64,000 bases of DNA from Hemerocallis citrina (GCA_017893485.1 CM030363.1:177043744-177107743); one strand, 5' to 3'; positions 45,516 to 57,618 are shown, counted from the first letter of the stretch. Notes: generated by a model from the letters alone, not told the origin. Numbers and translations are program-made.

Positions 45516-46104
45516 AAAAAGGGTTATTTATTTGACTAAATAAAAAATATCATATAATTTTTGATGCATCAGGGGCATCAAGCAAGAAGTCGAGCGGCGG
45601 GGAGGAGGGTTGAGCTACCCGCGAATTTGGGGGTGGATTTGGCTAGGGTTTGGGGAGAAAGTCGGGGGTGGATTTGGGGGCATCAAATGACATTTGATGT
45701 AGGGGCCTCCCTTCAGTCTCGCGGTGGAGAAGGAGCATTAGAGGTTGGGTTCGAGGGCGAAGAGATTTGGTGCGAGGTTAGGGTTTCAATTTGATGGGAT
45801 TTTTTCAGATCGTGTGAGATGGAGAGAAGAAGGGGAAGAAATGAAGAGTTGTGATGGTGAAATTCCTAAATTACCTTTACTCACACTAAATTTATAGAAT
45901 TGGGCGGAGTTGATCTGGTGCGTTGGACCATGATCGAACGGCCTAGATCGCCAGCTCACGATAAGAAATTAAGCTTACCAACTCATAATAGACTAATATA
46001 TATAACCTAAAGCAATTCGAATTATATCTGCAACATTATTTTTTTCCAATTTAAGTCAAGAATAGAAGTTAAAAGGCCGGTCACAGAAACAAGATCTACA
46101 AGTA
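45516..46104. other. No gene seen; G-rich segment between LINE fragment and T3
   Basis: 45580-45790 is G-rich, with a near-repeat 'gggggtggatttgg' at 45628 and 45666 and a palindrome 'catcaaatgacatttgatg' at 45683. The rest is AT-rich. Nothing codes. Confidence 0.4.
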
Positions 46105-46754
46105 TGATCTATGATAATGGTAAAAATCTCAGCAAATGAGGGCCGTACAACTCCAGCACAGATCTTAATCAGAGCCATACAATTTCAGCTCAGATCTTAA
46201 AGCTTCTACATGTAGATTAACAGGTATACGCCTTCTTCATGCTTAGTAATAAGACATGGGCCGCTTTAAAGTCCATTAAAAGCTATTGGGCCCACAAAGA
46301 GAGACATCCAGCCTATGAGGGATATAAGACAAATCTATCGTCCCCATCAAAAGAGTAACCGATTCTATCTCTTAAGGGAGAGAATCAACAGAAGATAAAA
46401 AATTTATATAAATCTCCTAACTGTTTCTTAGGCCTATAAATACCCTCCCACCTCCCTCAGTCAAAAGGTAATGAGAAATTTCTCTCTCAAACTCTCTTCC
46501 TCTCTCTAGTTCTGACTTGAGCATTAGGGGGTCTGTTGTTGGGGCCAACCCCGGTGTTTCAGGCTTCATGCAGGTCCATTAGCTGCACCAGCAACTGTCG
46601 GATTCAAATCAAGGTGCTCTTTCAACGATCCTTATCCAATCATAGGAGCTCTAACCACTTTTTACGGCAACGATAAAATGTTAGACCTTTAGTAGTTTCC
46701 TTCAAAATATAAACTCACTATCTATTTTCTCCCACACCAGAATAAGCAGCAACA
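46105..46754 (+). repeat. 5' LTR of T3 and adjoining primer site
   Basis: The LTR end is clear: CAGCAACA at 46747-46754, then the primer site TTGACGCCGTCTGTAGGAA (46757-46775). The start is uncertain, near 'tgatctatgataatgg' (46105-46120), chosen by resemblance to the T1 LTR start. A TATA-like 'ctataaataccctcc' lies at 46433 and a CT-rich leader follows. Confidence 0.65.
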
Positions 46755-46810
46755 GATTGACGCCGTCTGTAGGAAACTATATAGATCTACGTCACATATC
46801 ATAACTTGCC

Positions 46811-48430
46811 GTGAGAAACACTGAGTCTTCACGTCATGCCACCGAAGTAATCAGGAGAGCAGCGACATCAAGCCACCAAGACAATCTTTTTCATGAACAA
46901 GCTCCACCTATGGAGGATCCTATTCCACATCATCAGCCGGATCCTAATCAAGCTCCTCTTAATGGAGATATTCTGGGGGCTCCCGAAGAAGCCGTCATGA
47001 ACCGCGCCAGGAACAACACCCTTTACACAATCATGTCACAATCCACTCTGCTGCAAGCCACTCCACGCCCTCGCGAGGTCCCCGGGGGTAAGAAGACCTC
47101 TGTCAAGTCATCAACACCAAACAACAGGGGACTGATTTACGGATCCATTTGGACGAGAGGCATACCCAGGGTGAGGCCTCCTGCTCAGAACATTAGGAGG
47201 ACCAGAGAAGTAGCTCTCCTCGAAGGCAGAGATCAAGATGCTCCTCCTCTCATAGGGGGCGTAGTGTAGAAAGAAGCCCGACTCGTGAGAGTCGAAAGCA
47301 TCTTAAGAGGAACAAAGAGCAAGGGGCCCTAGTCACTAGGGCCGAACTGGAAAACTTTAAGCATGAAATCCTTCGAGCCATCCAAGGTACTCATGATCAG
47401 GCTTGACGCTCATGGAGCTGCCACTTTACTTCTTTGAGGGAAGAATAATCTAGTGACTCAACTAGATCCGTGGGGATGGACGACCAAGTCCTTTGTCGTA
47501 TCTGAGAAGTAAATGATAATCCTGTAACATATAAAACATGAAGGAAACCACTCCAGTATGGCTTACTGCCCCAGTTGACCTCCTTTCAGCAAATCCATCC
47601 TCGATGGACCCATTCCAAAAGAACTTTAAAGCACCTCAATTTCAAGTGAATCTGACCCGGCTGACCATATTGAGAGTTTTAAAACTCTCATGATGGTCTA
47701 TAACGTCACCGATACCCTCATGTGCTGAACATTCTCATAACTTTGAAAGGATCAGTAAGAGAATGGTACTCTTGCCTTACTCTAGAGTCAATATTCTCCT
47801 TTGACTAGTTCGAGGAGCAATTTATAACGCACTTTGTTACTAGCCGCAAGACTGAAAAAATAAGTGCTTCCCTGTTAGAATTGAAGCAAAGAGACTGGAG
47901 AACTGCTGAAAGACTTTGTCAAGCGCTTCACAGCTGATGCAGGGTCCCTCTCTTCCATGGACTCGTCGGTGACGGCTGCTGCTTTCGACCACAACATTGA
48001 TTACAAAGACCTAAAGGTCTCCCTCACAAAGAAGCCTCCTAAAGATTTCACTGAGCTCTTGGAAAGGAGTGACAAGTATATCAGAGCCGAGGAAGCTCTT
48101 TATCCTCAAGGCTAGAAGGATCCACCTTTAGAGAACAAACAGAAGAATATAAGCGAGGAAGGACCCATGAAGTTTTAGAAAGACGACGCAACTCGATTAC
48201 AAAGACCTAAAGGCCTCCTCCATCACCACGCTTCAATAAATTCACTCATCTTAACACAAGAGTATCAGCCATTCTCATGGAATTCGAAAAGGACTGAATA
48301 ATCCGCTCTTCTCCTAAGATGACTGCAACCAGCAAGAGAAGAGATAAGAACAAATGGTGTGCATTTCATAGGGACCATGGACACACTACTGACAACTGCC
48401 AGTCCTCAAAGAAGAACTTGAAGGTCTGAT
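46811..48430 (+). pseudogene. gag of T3 (heavily broken)
   Basis: A clean 152-codon leader frame starts at 46811 (MRNTESSRHATEVIRRAATS). Beyond 47270 only pieces remain, in shifting frames: 'DPADHIESFKTLMMVYNV' (about 47660), 'LLKDFVKRFTADAGSLSSMD' (about 47910) and 'DYKDLKVSLTKKPPKDFTEL' (about 48000). 'CAFHRDHGHTTDNC' (about 48360) is the zinc-knuckle-like motif, present but in a frame with stops nearby. Order and content match T2 gag. The product would be non-functional. Confidence 0.8.
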
Positions 48431-48747
48431 TCGCCAGGGCTAACTCTCTCAATTTGTCTAACAAAAGAATGACACCGAAACTCCTCTGGCACGGGGAGCT
48501 AATGAGCGTCAAGAGAAGTCCCTCCGAATCCCAAGACTCAGAACACATGGCCATTCTCCACTCATCCACAGAAGGCCGATGGGGAGAGATTTGAACTCCT
48601 CTCGCTAATCATTCATTAGGAAAGTAAGCTCAGTACATAAGATCTTGCCTGCCAAGAGCATCGGGGTCTTGATATTTTTCTCCGACAAGGACTTAGAAGG
48701 TGTACGAACACCTCATTGTGATGCATTGGTCATAAACCTTTGCATCG

Positions 48748-49092
48748 GTGAATCATGAGGTATGCCACATCCTGGTCGACAACGATAGCTCAATAAACAT
48801 CCTTTTCTTGAATGCATTCGACGGTCTCAAGCACTCCCGAGACCGAATCAAGCCTGCTGGGTACACACTCCATGGGTTCTCTGGTTACTCCGTTCAAGTT
48901 GAAGGAATCATCAAACTCGATGTGACAGTAGGAAAAGTCCCCGCTACTCGAACAGAAGCATTGGACTTTTTGGTAGTCGATATCAAAGCCGCATCAACGC
49001 AATATTTGGCCGTCTGGGCCTGGCAGGTATTTCATGCAGTTGCTTCCGCCTACCACATGAAAATGAAGTTTCCAACAACAGCAGGCATATGA
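48748..49092 (+). pseudogene. Aspartic protease of T3
   Basis: A 114-codon frame contains 'HILVDNDSSINILFLNAF', so the catalytic Asp is kept but the following motif reads DND where family members have DNG. It continues through 'IKPAGYTLHGFSGYSVQVEG' and 'RTEALDFLVVDIKAASTQYL', where a frameshift follows. It would process the polyprotein in an active element. Confidence 0.75.
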
Positions 49093-49640
49093 CAAGTTGT
49101 AGGGAGCCAACAAGCAGCACAAGCATGCTCCACCACCACAATGGGGGGGATTAGTTCTCCTCCTCGATGCCACGGAACTACCACCAGAAACAAGTCACAG
49201 ATGCTTCGACTCTGTAAATGAACCCAAAGCTATTGCCCTAGAGAATCCTGCCGAGAACTTCCAAACCTGCCAAACCATCTCCCACCATGTCCAAATTCAT
49301 CCTACTTAGAATATGGTAATAGACTTGAATCCCTCACCTGAAGCCATTCTGCTCATTCAATGAAAAGAAATAGTCTTGCCTAAACACATTGGCGAACTTT
49401 AATATTTCCATTTTTCTTTGCAAAACAAGGGGGTCCTCGCTCCAAAACAGGAAAATCTAGGCAAGGTCCTACCAAGTTGTTCGCCTAGCGGCTCATCAAC
49501 TTGAAGACCTGGGGGGTAAAGAGATATCAACATAGACTTGGAATGAAGAACGCCTCATGAACTTCAACAAGGGCTGCTCGATGCCCGCAACCCCTCCCCC
49601 CGTCACAACATATAATAAAGGTCAGCCCACTAGAGCAACC
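49093..49640 (+). pseudogene. Deleted pol of T3: protease tail joined to pol C-terminus
   Basis: After the protease, short degraded pieces run to about 49440. By 49500-49560 the sequence already encodes 'GGKEIS' and 'TWNEERLMNFNKG', the C-terminal end of pol ('GKEIPRTWNAEHLKKYY' type). About 3 kb of RT, RNase H and integrase expected in between is absent, so a large internal deletion is inferred. Confidence 0.65.
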
Positions 49641-49779
49641 GCTTAGTTTTATTTTTCAAAAAAATTTCGTATTAATTTTTTGCAAAATTCCTGTACAACT
49701 CTATAAATGCATACAATGAGTTAAAAGCCAAACTTACTCTTAAAAACGACACCAAAAACTCATTAGATGCTCCTTATAA

Positions 49780-50210
49780 GACGAGTTTGGAGTCCATACT
49801 TGTGGCTCGAAGTTACTCTAGCAATTTGCAACGAAACAAGTTTAGAGCTCAACTCCCTGTTCGACTTTCTCATGCAATCCGTCAAAACCTTCAATGACAA
49901 GTTCAGATCCATACCCATATCTCGAAGTTATTCTAGACATACGCAATCAAGCACGTTCAGAGCTTAACCCGCCATTCGATATGCTCATGCAACCTGTTAA
50001 GCATCTAAATAAGAAGTTTAGAATCCATACCCATGGCTCGGAATTGCTTTAGCAACCTGCGGACAAGCAAGTTCAAAGCTCAACTCGACATTCGACTTGT
50101 TCCTGAAACTTGTGATAAACCCATAAAGACGGATTAGAGGTCCATAATCGTAGATTACATTTGCTCCAGCAAACCTGCAAACAAGCAAGTTTGGAGCTCA
50201 ACTCGCCACT
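49780..50210 (+). repeat. Degenerate 117-bp tandem repeats, T3 3' region
   Basis: Landmark 'aagttyrgagctcaactc' starts at 49838, 49953, 50070 and 50187, spacing 115-117 bp. Each copy also has a 'tccatacccatrkctcgaa' block, weaker in the third. Divergence is high, so the array is old. Confidence 0.75.
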
Positions 50211-50959
50211 CGAAGCGACTCTCACAATTCGTTGGAGGACCCATACTCCAAGTTCGGATTCCAATTCTTCCCTAGAGTTGCAACTAGCTAAACACAAAAT
50301 AGTATGTTCAGAGTCCAACTTCCTCCTAAAGTTGATCCTACACTAGCTAAGTAAAGAACGGCAAGTTCGGAGTCCAACTCTCTCCAAGAGCAGCTTCTAC
50401 GACTAGCAAACCCCCAAGATGATAAATCACAGGACAAGGCACATTCATGTCAAAGATTTCTTATTTCACAAACAAAAAGTCTCGGTACAACTGGAGAATT
50501 AAAATGATTCTACGTCTCATGCCTAAGCATCGCTAAAAAAGTCTTACCAACACTAAGCCGCCCTACAAGTCATCCTTCCAGTTACACGGTAGGGAGATGT
50601 TCTGCATAGGAATCACAAACATCTTCACAAGCATTCTGCTAGCTAACAACCCCCCAGGACCGCCCAAACTCTTGACTATGAAATTCAAGATAAGTCTTCT
50701 TTAGATGGGCAAGCTCCTAGTCTTTCAAGGGTAACACCACTTTCATCTGAGCAAGCTCCAACTCCATCTTTAGTGATGCACCTTGCAAACGAACAAGTCC
50801 TCACTCCGTCAAGCGCAACATAGTGTGAATAAGAGCAAGCTCAGGTGTCCCAAGGACCTCATTCGGTGTAGACAACTGCTTGTCAGCAAAGAGAAGAATG
50901 GAATTACTTCAATACTGAACAAACACAAATGACTTCACTTCAATATTAAGAAGACTCAG
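50211..50959 (+). other. T3 3' region between the two repeat families
   Basis: 'gttcggagtccaactc'-like words (50249, 50307, 50362) suggest a third, shorter repeat of about 57 bp near its start. The remainder, 50400-50960, is unique and noncoding. Confidence 0.45.
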
Positions 50960-51544
50960 AATACCCATAACTCATTTGCTCCACAAAATGAGTTCGGCGC
51001 TCTGTGCGCCACCCACGTTCCTTTATCAAATAACTTGTTAACTCCGTACAAAAAGTTTAATGTCATGCACTTTGCTCAAGCTCCATCAATAACTCGTTAA
51101 CTCCAAACAACGAGTTCAATGTCTTGCGCTCCGCTCGAGCTCCGTTAATAACTTGTTAACTCTATAAAACGAGTTCAACGCCCTGCACTTCGCCCAAGCT
51201 CCGTCAACAACTCGTTAACTCCATATAACGAATTCAGTGCCTCGCTCTCCGTACGGATCCATCAACAACTCGTTAGCTCCATACAACGAGTTCAATGTCT
51301 TGCTCTTCGCTTGCGCTCCGTCAACAACTCGTTAACTCCAAACAATGAGTTCAATGTCTTTCTCTTCATCGTGCTCTGTCAATAATTCGTTAACTCCAAA
51401 CAATGAGTTCAATACCTTGCTCTTGGCTTGAGCTCTGTCAACAACTCATTAACTCCAAACAACGGGTTCAATGCTCTTCTTTTTGCTTGAGCCTCTATAC
51501 TCGTTAACTCCAAACAATGAGTTCAATTTCTTGCTCTTCGCTCG
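50960..51544 (+). repeat. 60-bp tandem array, left part
   Basis: About nine to ten copies of a 59-60 bp unit. Each unit has an inverted repeat aactcgtt / aacgagtt with 10 nt between arms, then 'caatgccttgctcttcgctcgagctccgtc'-like sequence in short variable form. The array is cut at 51544 by a solo LTR and continues at 54771. Confidence 0.9.
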
Positions 51545-54500
51545 TGTAACACCCCGCAAAATTGAGTTATGATAATTTTGCCTACGGGTGTTACGCACAT
51601 GTATTTTGTACTGTTACGAGTAATATCTGAAATGTATTTTAATATAAATGTCCTACGTATCTCTGCATTTCAATTATTTATACATTCTTTGTCTTCTCAA
51701 AATTTATTTTTATCCTATTATGAGCCAACTTAAATATTTATTTTAATCTTTGTGTTTTTACGTGCATTGCACGTGCTTTCAATACACGTATTGATTACAT
51801 ATGTTTTACCGTTATGTAAAACATCTGTAACATTATTAATATAAATGTTCTATGCATTTTATATTTTGACTGTTTTTCGTTCTCTCAAATTTATTTTGTA
51901 TTGATACGTGCAATGCACGTGTTTGTAGTGCACATGTCGGTTCCTAAAATTTTCTTGAGTCATGAATATTTTTATTCTCATTTTTCTAATCAAAATTGTT
52001 TGATTTATTTTTAATTAAGATTCGTTGGGCCTAAATCCATTTTGTAGCCCACTAAAATTAATTTGAAGCCCATGACTGATTTTGTGTGCACTAAAGTGTA
52101 CATTTATAATATAGTTAGTTTGGTACACTTGCCATGTGTAACACACACATCTAACATAATAAAAATTAATAATAAAATTTGTATGAAGAGTGTGCACACA
52201 CATTGACTACACATGCACGTGTTTCTTACCATGGTTGGGAATGAGGGAGAGTGGTGTGAGTTAGTGCGAAGTGAAGAGTTATTTTGGACAGTGGGGAGCT
52301 ATTTTGACCAGGCAATTTTTATATAAATAGTCCATACTTTTGTCATGAACAACGCAACTCAAAACAAAAACAAAATAAAGAAAGAGGGAGAAGAGCTTGC
52401 GGGTTGTGCTAGGAAGAGGCCGGCCATTTTTTAGAGAGCTTGGAGCTTTGGAGTATTACTTTCTAGGAATTCTACTACTAGGAGTTTTTGAGGTGGGTGT
52501 TTCTCCAACTTTATAATATAGTTTTATTAGTAAAATGCTAGATATGTGTGAATTATTAGATGCATGATAACTTATACAGATTGTACATTCATGATTAGAT
52601 TCTTTGTTGTTGATTGAATGTGTGAAATTATGATGTGATTGATTTGGAGGCATTTTCACAAGGACTAGTTAGCAGTTCTAGTTGTACTTCAAAAAAATCA
52701 TAACTATTAAACTAGATGGAATCAGGCGCTAAAACTTTTGTAGGTTCATCTCGTATATGTCAAGAACATCTCCTTAAAATTTCATAATATTCTGATGTCT
52801 TTTACTATTTTAATAAAATCCAAACTTAGGACTAGTTAGCAGTTGGCTAGTTGCTGGAAATTTGTATACATTTCGGATTTTGATTATTTCGACATCTTAG
52901 ATGAAGTATTTTGAGAAAAGTCAAAACTAAGAACTTGAAGTAGACTCGTTAACTTTCTGTAAAGTCTAACTAATTAATTTTTCATAAAGAAATGAATTTA
53001 TAATGAATTTTATAAGTTTGAACAGTAGCAGTATGTATAACATTTTGACCCTACTGTAGATTTCGAAGAATTCAGAGTTATAAACATAATATTTTGGAGA
53101 AATTTATAACTAAAAAGTTATATTAGATTTGTATACCTTTAATTTGATCTAAAGAACACAAATTTTTATCAAGTATAGAATTTTTATGATCTTTACAAGT
53201 AGCATGAGCTGCAGTTTTCGGATTGTGAATCTACTGTTTTGCAAATGAAATTAGATGAAGTAATTGAGGATGAATGTAGATGATCTTAACTACAAAGATG
53301 TATTAGACTCATTCATGATTCCTATAAAACTAATAATTCTATTTTTTGAGTAGTATTGGAATTTATATGATTTTTTACAATACCATTGGGTTGATGTCTA
53401 TTATCTAGTTGTCCTAAAACTTTTACAACGTATAATATTAGATTTAAAATTGGAATACTAGTAAGACGTACCTTATGAGGAATTAAGAGATAATTCAAGG
53501 ACGAAGTTAGAATGTTAAACATGTGGCGTGTATAAGGATTTTAACTCGTTAAGTGTTATTAGATGTTGCTATAAGAAGTTGGTTACTTAGTGATTGATAA
53601 TAGTAAAGAGAATGAATAAAAGAAGTTAAAAAATATTTAATAAATGAGATTTCAAAATTTAAATAAAGAGGGTATGAATAACCCATGATGCTGTGAACAT
53701 GAATTATGTTGATTTTAGAGGCTAAGTGAGGCCCAGGTACTGACAAAGTGATGAAAGTGATTATTGAGATTTGAGAAGGGGCCAATATGGGCTATCATTC
53801 TCGGTATACTGTTTAAGACCGGTAGGAGGGTAAGCTAGCTCTAGTTGGTAGTATTATTCATGTTTCAAACTTAAGGGTAGTCACTAGAAGAAGATGTGAT
53901 GAAACATGGGCAAACGTAAGTGGGGCGTTTCTATATAGTCTAGCGATGTACTCCAGGACTATAGATTCAGTCGGGCGGTGTACTCCGGAACTGTAATTGC
54001 CCTGCATCTAGTCGGGCGGTGTACTCCAGGACTGTGATGCGAAACTAGACGAATCTCAATTAAATCCGTGATTATGAATGATCGGGCGGTGCACTCCGGG
54101 ATCATGAATAGTCGGGCGGATGGAAGGTGAACTCTGATATTCCGGGGCTAGAGAGGCACTTGCAGGATGTCTGCATTAAGTGGATTCTGTATAGTCGGGC
54201 GGTGTACTCCGGGGCTGGAATCCATACTTGTGGGATGTTTGAACCTTGTTTTGTTACCGAGTCAGATTTTTCATGGTGACGGATTGAACCCTATAATGTG
54301 GAGTACGTAAGGACTTGCCTAAGACCTATGTAGTATAGGATGCATAGAATCCGAACAAGTATGCATTAGTCTCATCGTAGTGTAATGTCTGCATTAGGTA
54401 TTAAGTCATATCATACAATGACACAACTAGGATAATCACTTCTCCTGTTTGAATTCAAGTTTGTGTTTGCTAAAGTAGAAGAATCGTTATATTATAGTAT

Positions 54501-54770
54501 TGTGTCAGTTGTATGCAACCGACGTGCCCACAGTTTTCCAGATGCAGGATTGGACTTGGCATGGGCTTGAAGTCACTATGATGAGTTGATTACAAGATTG
54601 AAGAAATTTCATTATTGTAAATTGCATTGTATTCATTTAATTCCGCTGTGCTGTTGTAAAGAACATGTTGTAAATAAAAGTTTTAAATTCATTGCAAATT
54701 TGTACGAAGTTGAAGTAAAAGATACTGTATTTGCTATGAATTACCTGTGTTTGAAATTCGGGGCGTTACA
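51545..54770 (+). mobile_element. Solo LTR of a Tekay/Del-like Gypsy element
   Basis: It begins TGTAACACCCCG and ends CGGGGCGTTACA, 3226 bp. It sits inside the 60-bp array, whose units flank it on both sides. The flanking pentamers are GCTCG and TCTCG, a target duplication with one change. There is no coding domain or second LTR. The LTR shares blocks with the one ending at 61910 ('aggatgcatagaatc', 'gatgtgatgaaac'), so both belong to related families. Confidence 0.85.
53941..54222 (+). repeat. 'tcgggcggtgtactcc' repeats in the solo LTR
   Basis: The motif recurs at about 53970, 54011, 54081 and 54195, with partial copies at 53941 and 54111. Spacing is irregular, 41-114 bp. It lies between two LTR blocks that are conserved in the LTR ending at 61910. 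Confidence 0.8.
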
Positions 54771-55830
54771 TCTCGAGCTCCGTCGACAACTCATTAACTT
54801 AAAATAACTAGTTCATTACCTTGCTCTTCGCTCAGGCTTCGTCAACAAGTCGTTCGAGCTCCATCAACCACTTGTTAACTCCATATAACGAGTTCAGTGC
54901 TCCGCTCTCCGTTTGGGATCTGACAACAACACGTTAGCATCATACAATGAGTTTCGTGCCCCATTCTGTGCTCAAGCTCCATCAATAATTCGTTAACTTT
55001 ACACAATGAGTTCAATATCTTGCTCTTCACTCGAGATCTGTCAACAGCTCATCAACTCCATATAACGATTTTAGTGCCCTGTTCTCCGCTCGAGTGCGTT
55101 GAAAACTCATTAACTCCATACAACAAGTTCAATGCCCTGCTCTTCGCTCGAGCGCCGCCAACAATTCGTTAGCTCTACACAACAAGTTCAACGCCCCGCT
55201 CTTCACTCGAGCTCTGTCAACAACTCGTTAACTCCATATAACGAGTTTGGTTCCCCCGCTCTTTTCTCAAGCTCCGTCAATAACTCGTTAATTCCATACA
55301 ATGAGTTTAGTGTCCTGCTCTCCATTTGAGCTCCGTCAATAACTTGTTAACTCCATACAACGAGTTCAATGTCTTGCCTTATTTTGAGCTCCATCAACGG
55401 CTCTTTAACTCCATATAACGAGTTCAATGTCATGCTCTTCGCTCGAGCTCTGTCAAATACTTGTTAACTCCATACAATGGGTTTAATGCCTTGCTCTTCG
55501 CTCGAGCTCTGTCAACGACTCGTGAACTCCATACATCGAGTTCAATGCCTTGCCCTTCACTCGAGCTTCGTCAACTACTTGTTAACTTCATACAATGAGT
55601 TCAATGCCCCGCTCTTCGCTCGAGCTCCATCAATAACTCATTAACTCCATACAGTGAGTTCGGTGCCCCGCTCTTCGCTCGAGTCCTTCCAACAATCCCT
55701 TATCTTCATGCAATAAGCTCAACGTTCAACTCTGCTCTAGAGTTGTTCCTACAAATTTGCTGGGTGCAAATAATAAGCTCTTCACCCAACTCCTTCTCAA
55801 AGTTGCCCCTACAAACTTGCTGGGTGCAAA
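54771..55830 (+). repeat. 60-bp tandem array, right part
   Basis: About fifteen more units of the same 60-bp repeat follow the solo LTR. From about 55690 a variant 60-bp unit appears ('acaaattgctgggtgcaaa' type, at 55749 and 55809). The array ends where the Tekay-like LTR begins at 55831. Confidence 0.9.
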
Positions 55831-56929
55831 TATAATACCCCAGATTTTTAAATAATATTTTAAAGATTAATAAATGAATTAAAATGATTTTTGGCGATTT
55901 AATAAATATTTTTTTGAAATTTATCTTTTTACATGTGCAAAACACGTACAAATATTTTCTTGGAAAGTTCAAAGTCAAAAATTATTTTGAGAAAACCCAT
56001 TATTTATTATTAGATATTATTTGTGAATTTTCTGGATTTTTCTGATAATTATTTGACCTATTTGCATATATTACAAAAGGAGAGACTTTTGTGCAAAATT
56101 ACCACTTGGAGTGAAAACTCCAGATTTTTGGGCTGGGCATGATGCCTAGTCAACTCAGAGGTGAAGATTTTACTTTTTATTTTAATAAAGTTGGTTTATT
56201 TTGCAAGTTTTGATAAAGAAGGGTCTTTTTGCAAAATTGCCACTTAGAGGGGCAAAAGTGCAATTTCGTTTTTCTTTTCTGGATTTTCAAAATAGCGCCG
56301 GCTGATAATAGAGAGGTTATTCTTGTTTTTAAATCTCAATTAAGTTGGTTTTATTTAACTTCCAAGTATAAGGATTTATATATGTAAAGATATATTTAAA
56401 AGAGGTATTTTGCAAATCTATTCAAAAACCCTAATTACTCTAAATTCCGGCCTATAAAGGGTGGGGTGCAGCCGTCTCTTTACTGTACAACACAGAGGGA
56501 TTTCTTATTATTAATTTCTTGAAGTTTTAAAGCGAGGATCGTGGTTTTCTTGCGAAAGGAAGGACTTTCTTATTCTCTTTATTTTTCTTCGATTGATTCT
56601 TCAATAAGGTAAGTGACATATGTTTGTTTTTTTTGTTCTATGCATGTTGTATGTGTTGATTTGTCTATTAGATATCATATTAGGGATTGGATGAAGATAT
56701 CTCTACTATTTTAATGGGAGAGTTGAGGTTGTAAACAAACAAACCCTAATTTTCTAACTGAGCAAATCCGTGCAATATACGGCTAAACTAAATCCACCAA
56801 ACATATATGTGTGATGCACATGCAGAAAAAAACAACAACCACATCATCATCTTCTCTGTGGAAAACAAAAAACTAAATCAAAAACCTCTTCATCTTCTCC
56901 CTATTCAACTCCTCTCTGGACGTGCACTG

Positions 56930-57203
56930 CCCTCTCTCGCATTTCCGTCCCCACCACACCGATGTTGCGCCGCACTTCGCCATCGTCTGAAGGCCGTTGC
57001 GCCGTCGATCCATCGCCGTGTCGCTACCGTTGATCCGTCGAATCTCGAACGCCGCCGCCATCTGTCCTCTCTCTCGCATTCCTGTCCCCACCACACCAAC
57101 GTTGCGCCGCACTTCACCATCGTTCGAAGGCCGTTGCGCCGTCGATCCGTCGCCGCGTCGTTGTCGTAGATCCATCTAATCCCGAATGCTGCCGCCGTTG
57201 TCG
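56930..57203 (+). repeat. 137-bp tandem duplication in the Helitron
   Basis: 'gtccccaccacacc' occurs at 56947 and 57084, and 'ttgcgccgtcgatcc' follows in both copies. The copies are GC-rich and close to 90% alike. The segment resembles a captured leader or first exon ending near 57270 at 'tggtaagcat', but no family is recognised. Confidence 0.7.
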
Positions 57204-57414
57204 CTTCATCGTCGGGCCAACGGTTGCCGTCGATTCTCAGGGTTATGCCGCGTCTTTGCCATCAAACCTGGTAAGCATAATAATAAGCAATGAAAACATC
57301 GACGAAAATATAATTAGATGAGTAAAAAGTGAATCTTAACTTGCATTTGCTTATGCAAGAAAGTGTTCATACAAAATTGAAAATGCATCATCATCGACGT
57401 ACAATTGCTAAACT

Positions 57415-57618
57415 TCAGAAGTTACTACTTGCTACAGTCACATTGATAAGCCCTTTTTTTTGAATTTGGGGTTGGGATCTAATGTTCTTCTTCCTCTGAA
57501 TTTTCCCACCTTTGTGCCTGTCTTTCTTCAACTTCATTTTCTTCTTCAGAGCCTTCTTCCCGATGCCACCTATAGGCTTGAGTAATGATTTCAATTGACC
57601 ATTTCCTCCATCCGCCAT
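57415..57618 (-). CDS. Unassigned Lys-rich reading frame in the Helitron
   Basis: A 67-codon minus-strand frame starts at MADGGNGQLKSLLKPIGGIG and continues with 'KKALKKKMKLKKDRHKGGKI'. The basic composition resembles the start of a nucleolar or ribosome-assembly protein, but I cannot name it. It is antisense to the HMG-CoA synthase exons and may be a third captured fragment. A chance frame is also possible. Confidence 0.3.
   Translation of the reverse strand: MADGGNGQLKSLLKPIGGIGKKALKKKMKLKKDRHKGGKIQRKKNIRSQPQIQKKGLINVTVASSNF

Larger units (their letters stand above)
46105..55830 (+). mobile_element. Tat-type retrotransposon T3, pol-deleted, with long tandem-repeat 3' region
   Basis: The order is LTR, primer site, decayed gag, protease, a deletion that removes RT, RNase H and integrase, then the last pol residues and a 6-kb 3' region made largely of two tandem-repeat families. 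A solo LTR (51545-54770) is inserted in the array, and the Tekay-like element follows at 55831, so the 3' LTR is not seen. Long tandem repeats in the 3' UTR are known for Tat/Ogre elements. Confidence 0.75.

Noticed and set aside
51760..51925. 'acgtgcattgcacgtg' palindromes as Helitron 3' hairpins
   Set aside because: No CTRR-T follows at the right distance. They are two imperfect copies of an LTR-internal motif ('cgtgcaatgcacgtg').
55132..55329. 65-codon frame with repeated 'SVNNSLxPYNEF'
   Set aside because: It is the 60-bp tandem array read in one frame (20 residues per unit). It is broken in neighbouring units and has no start context.
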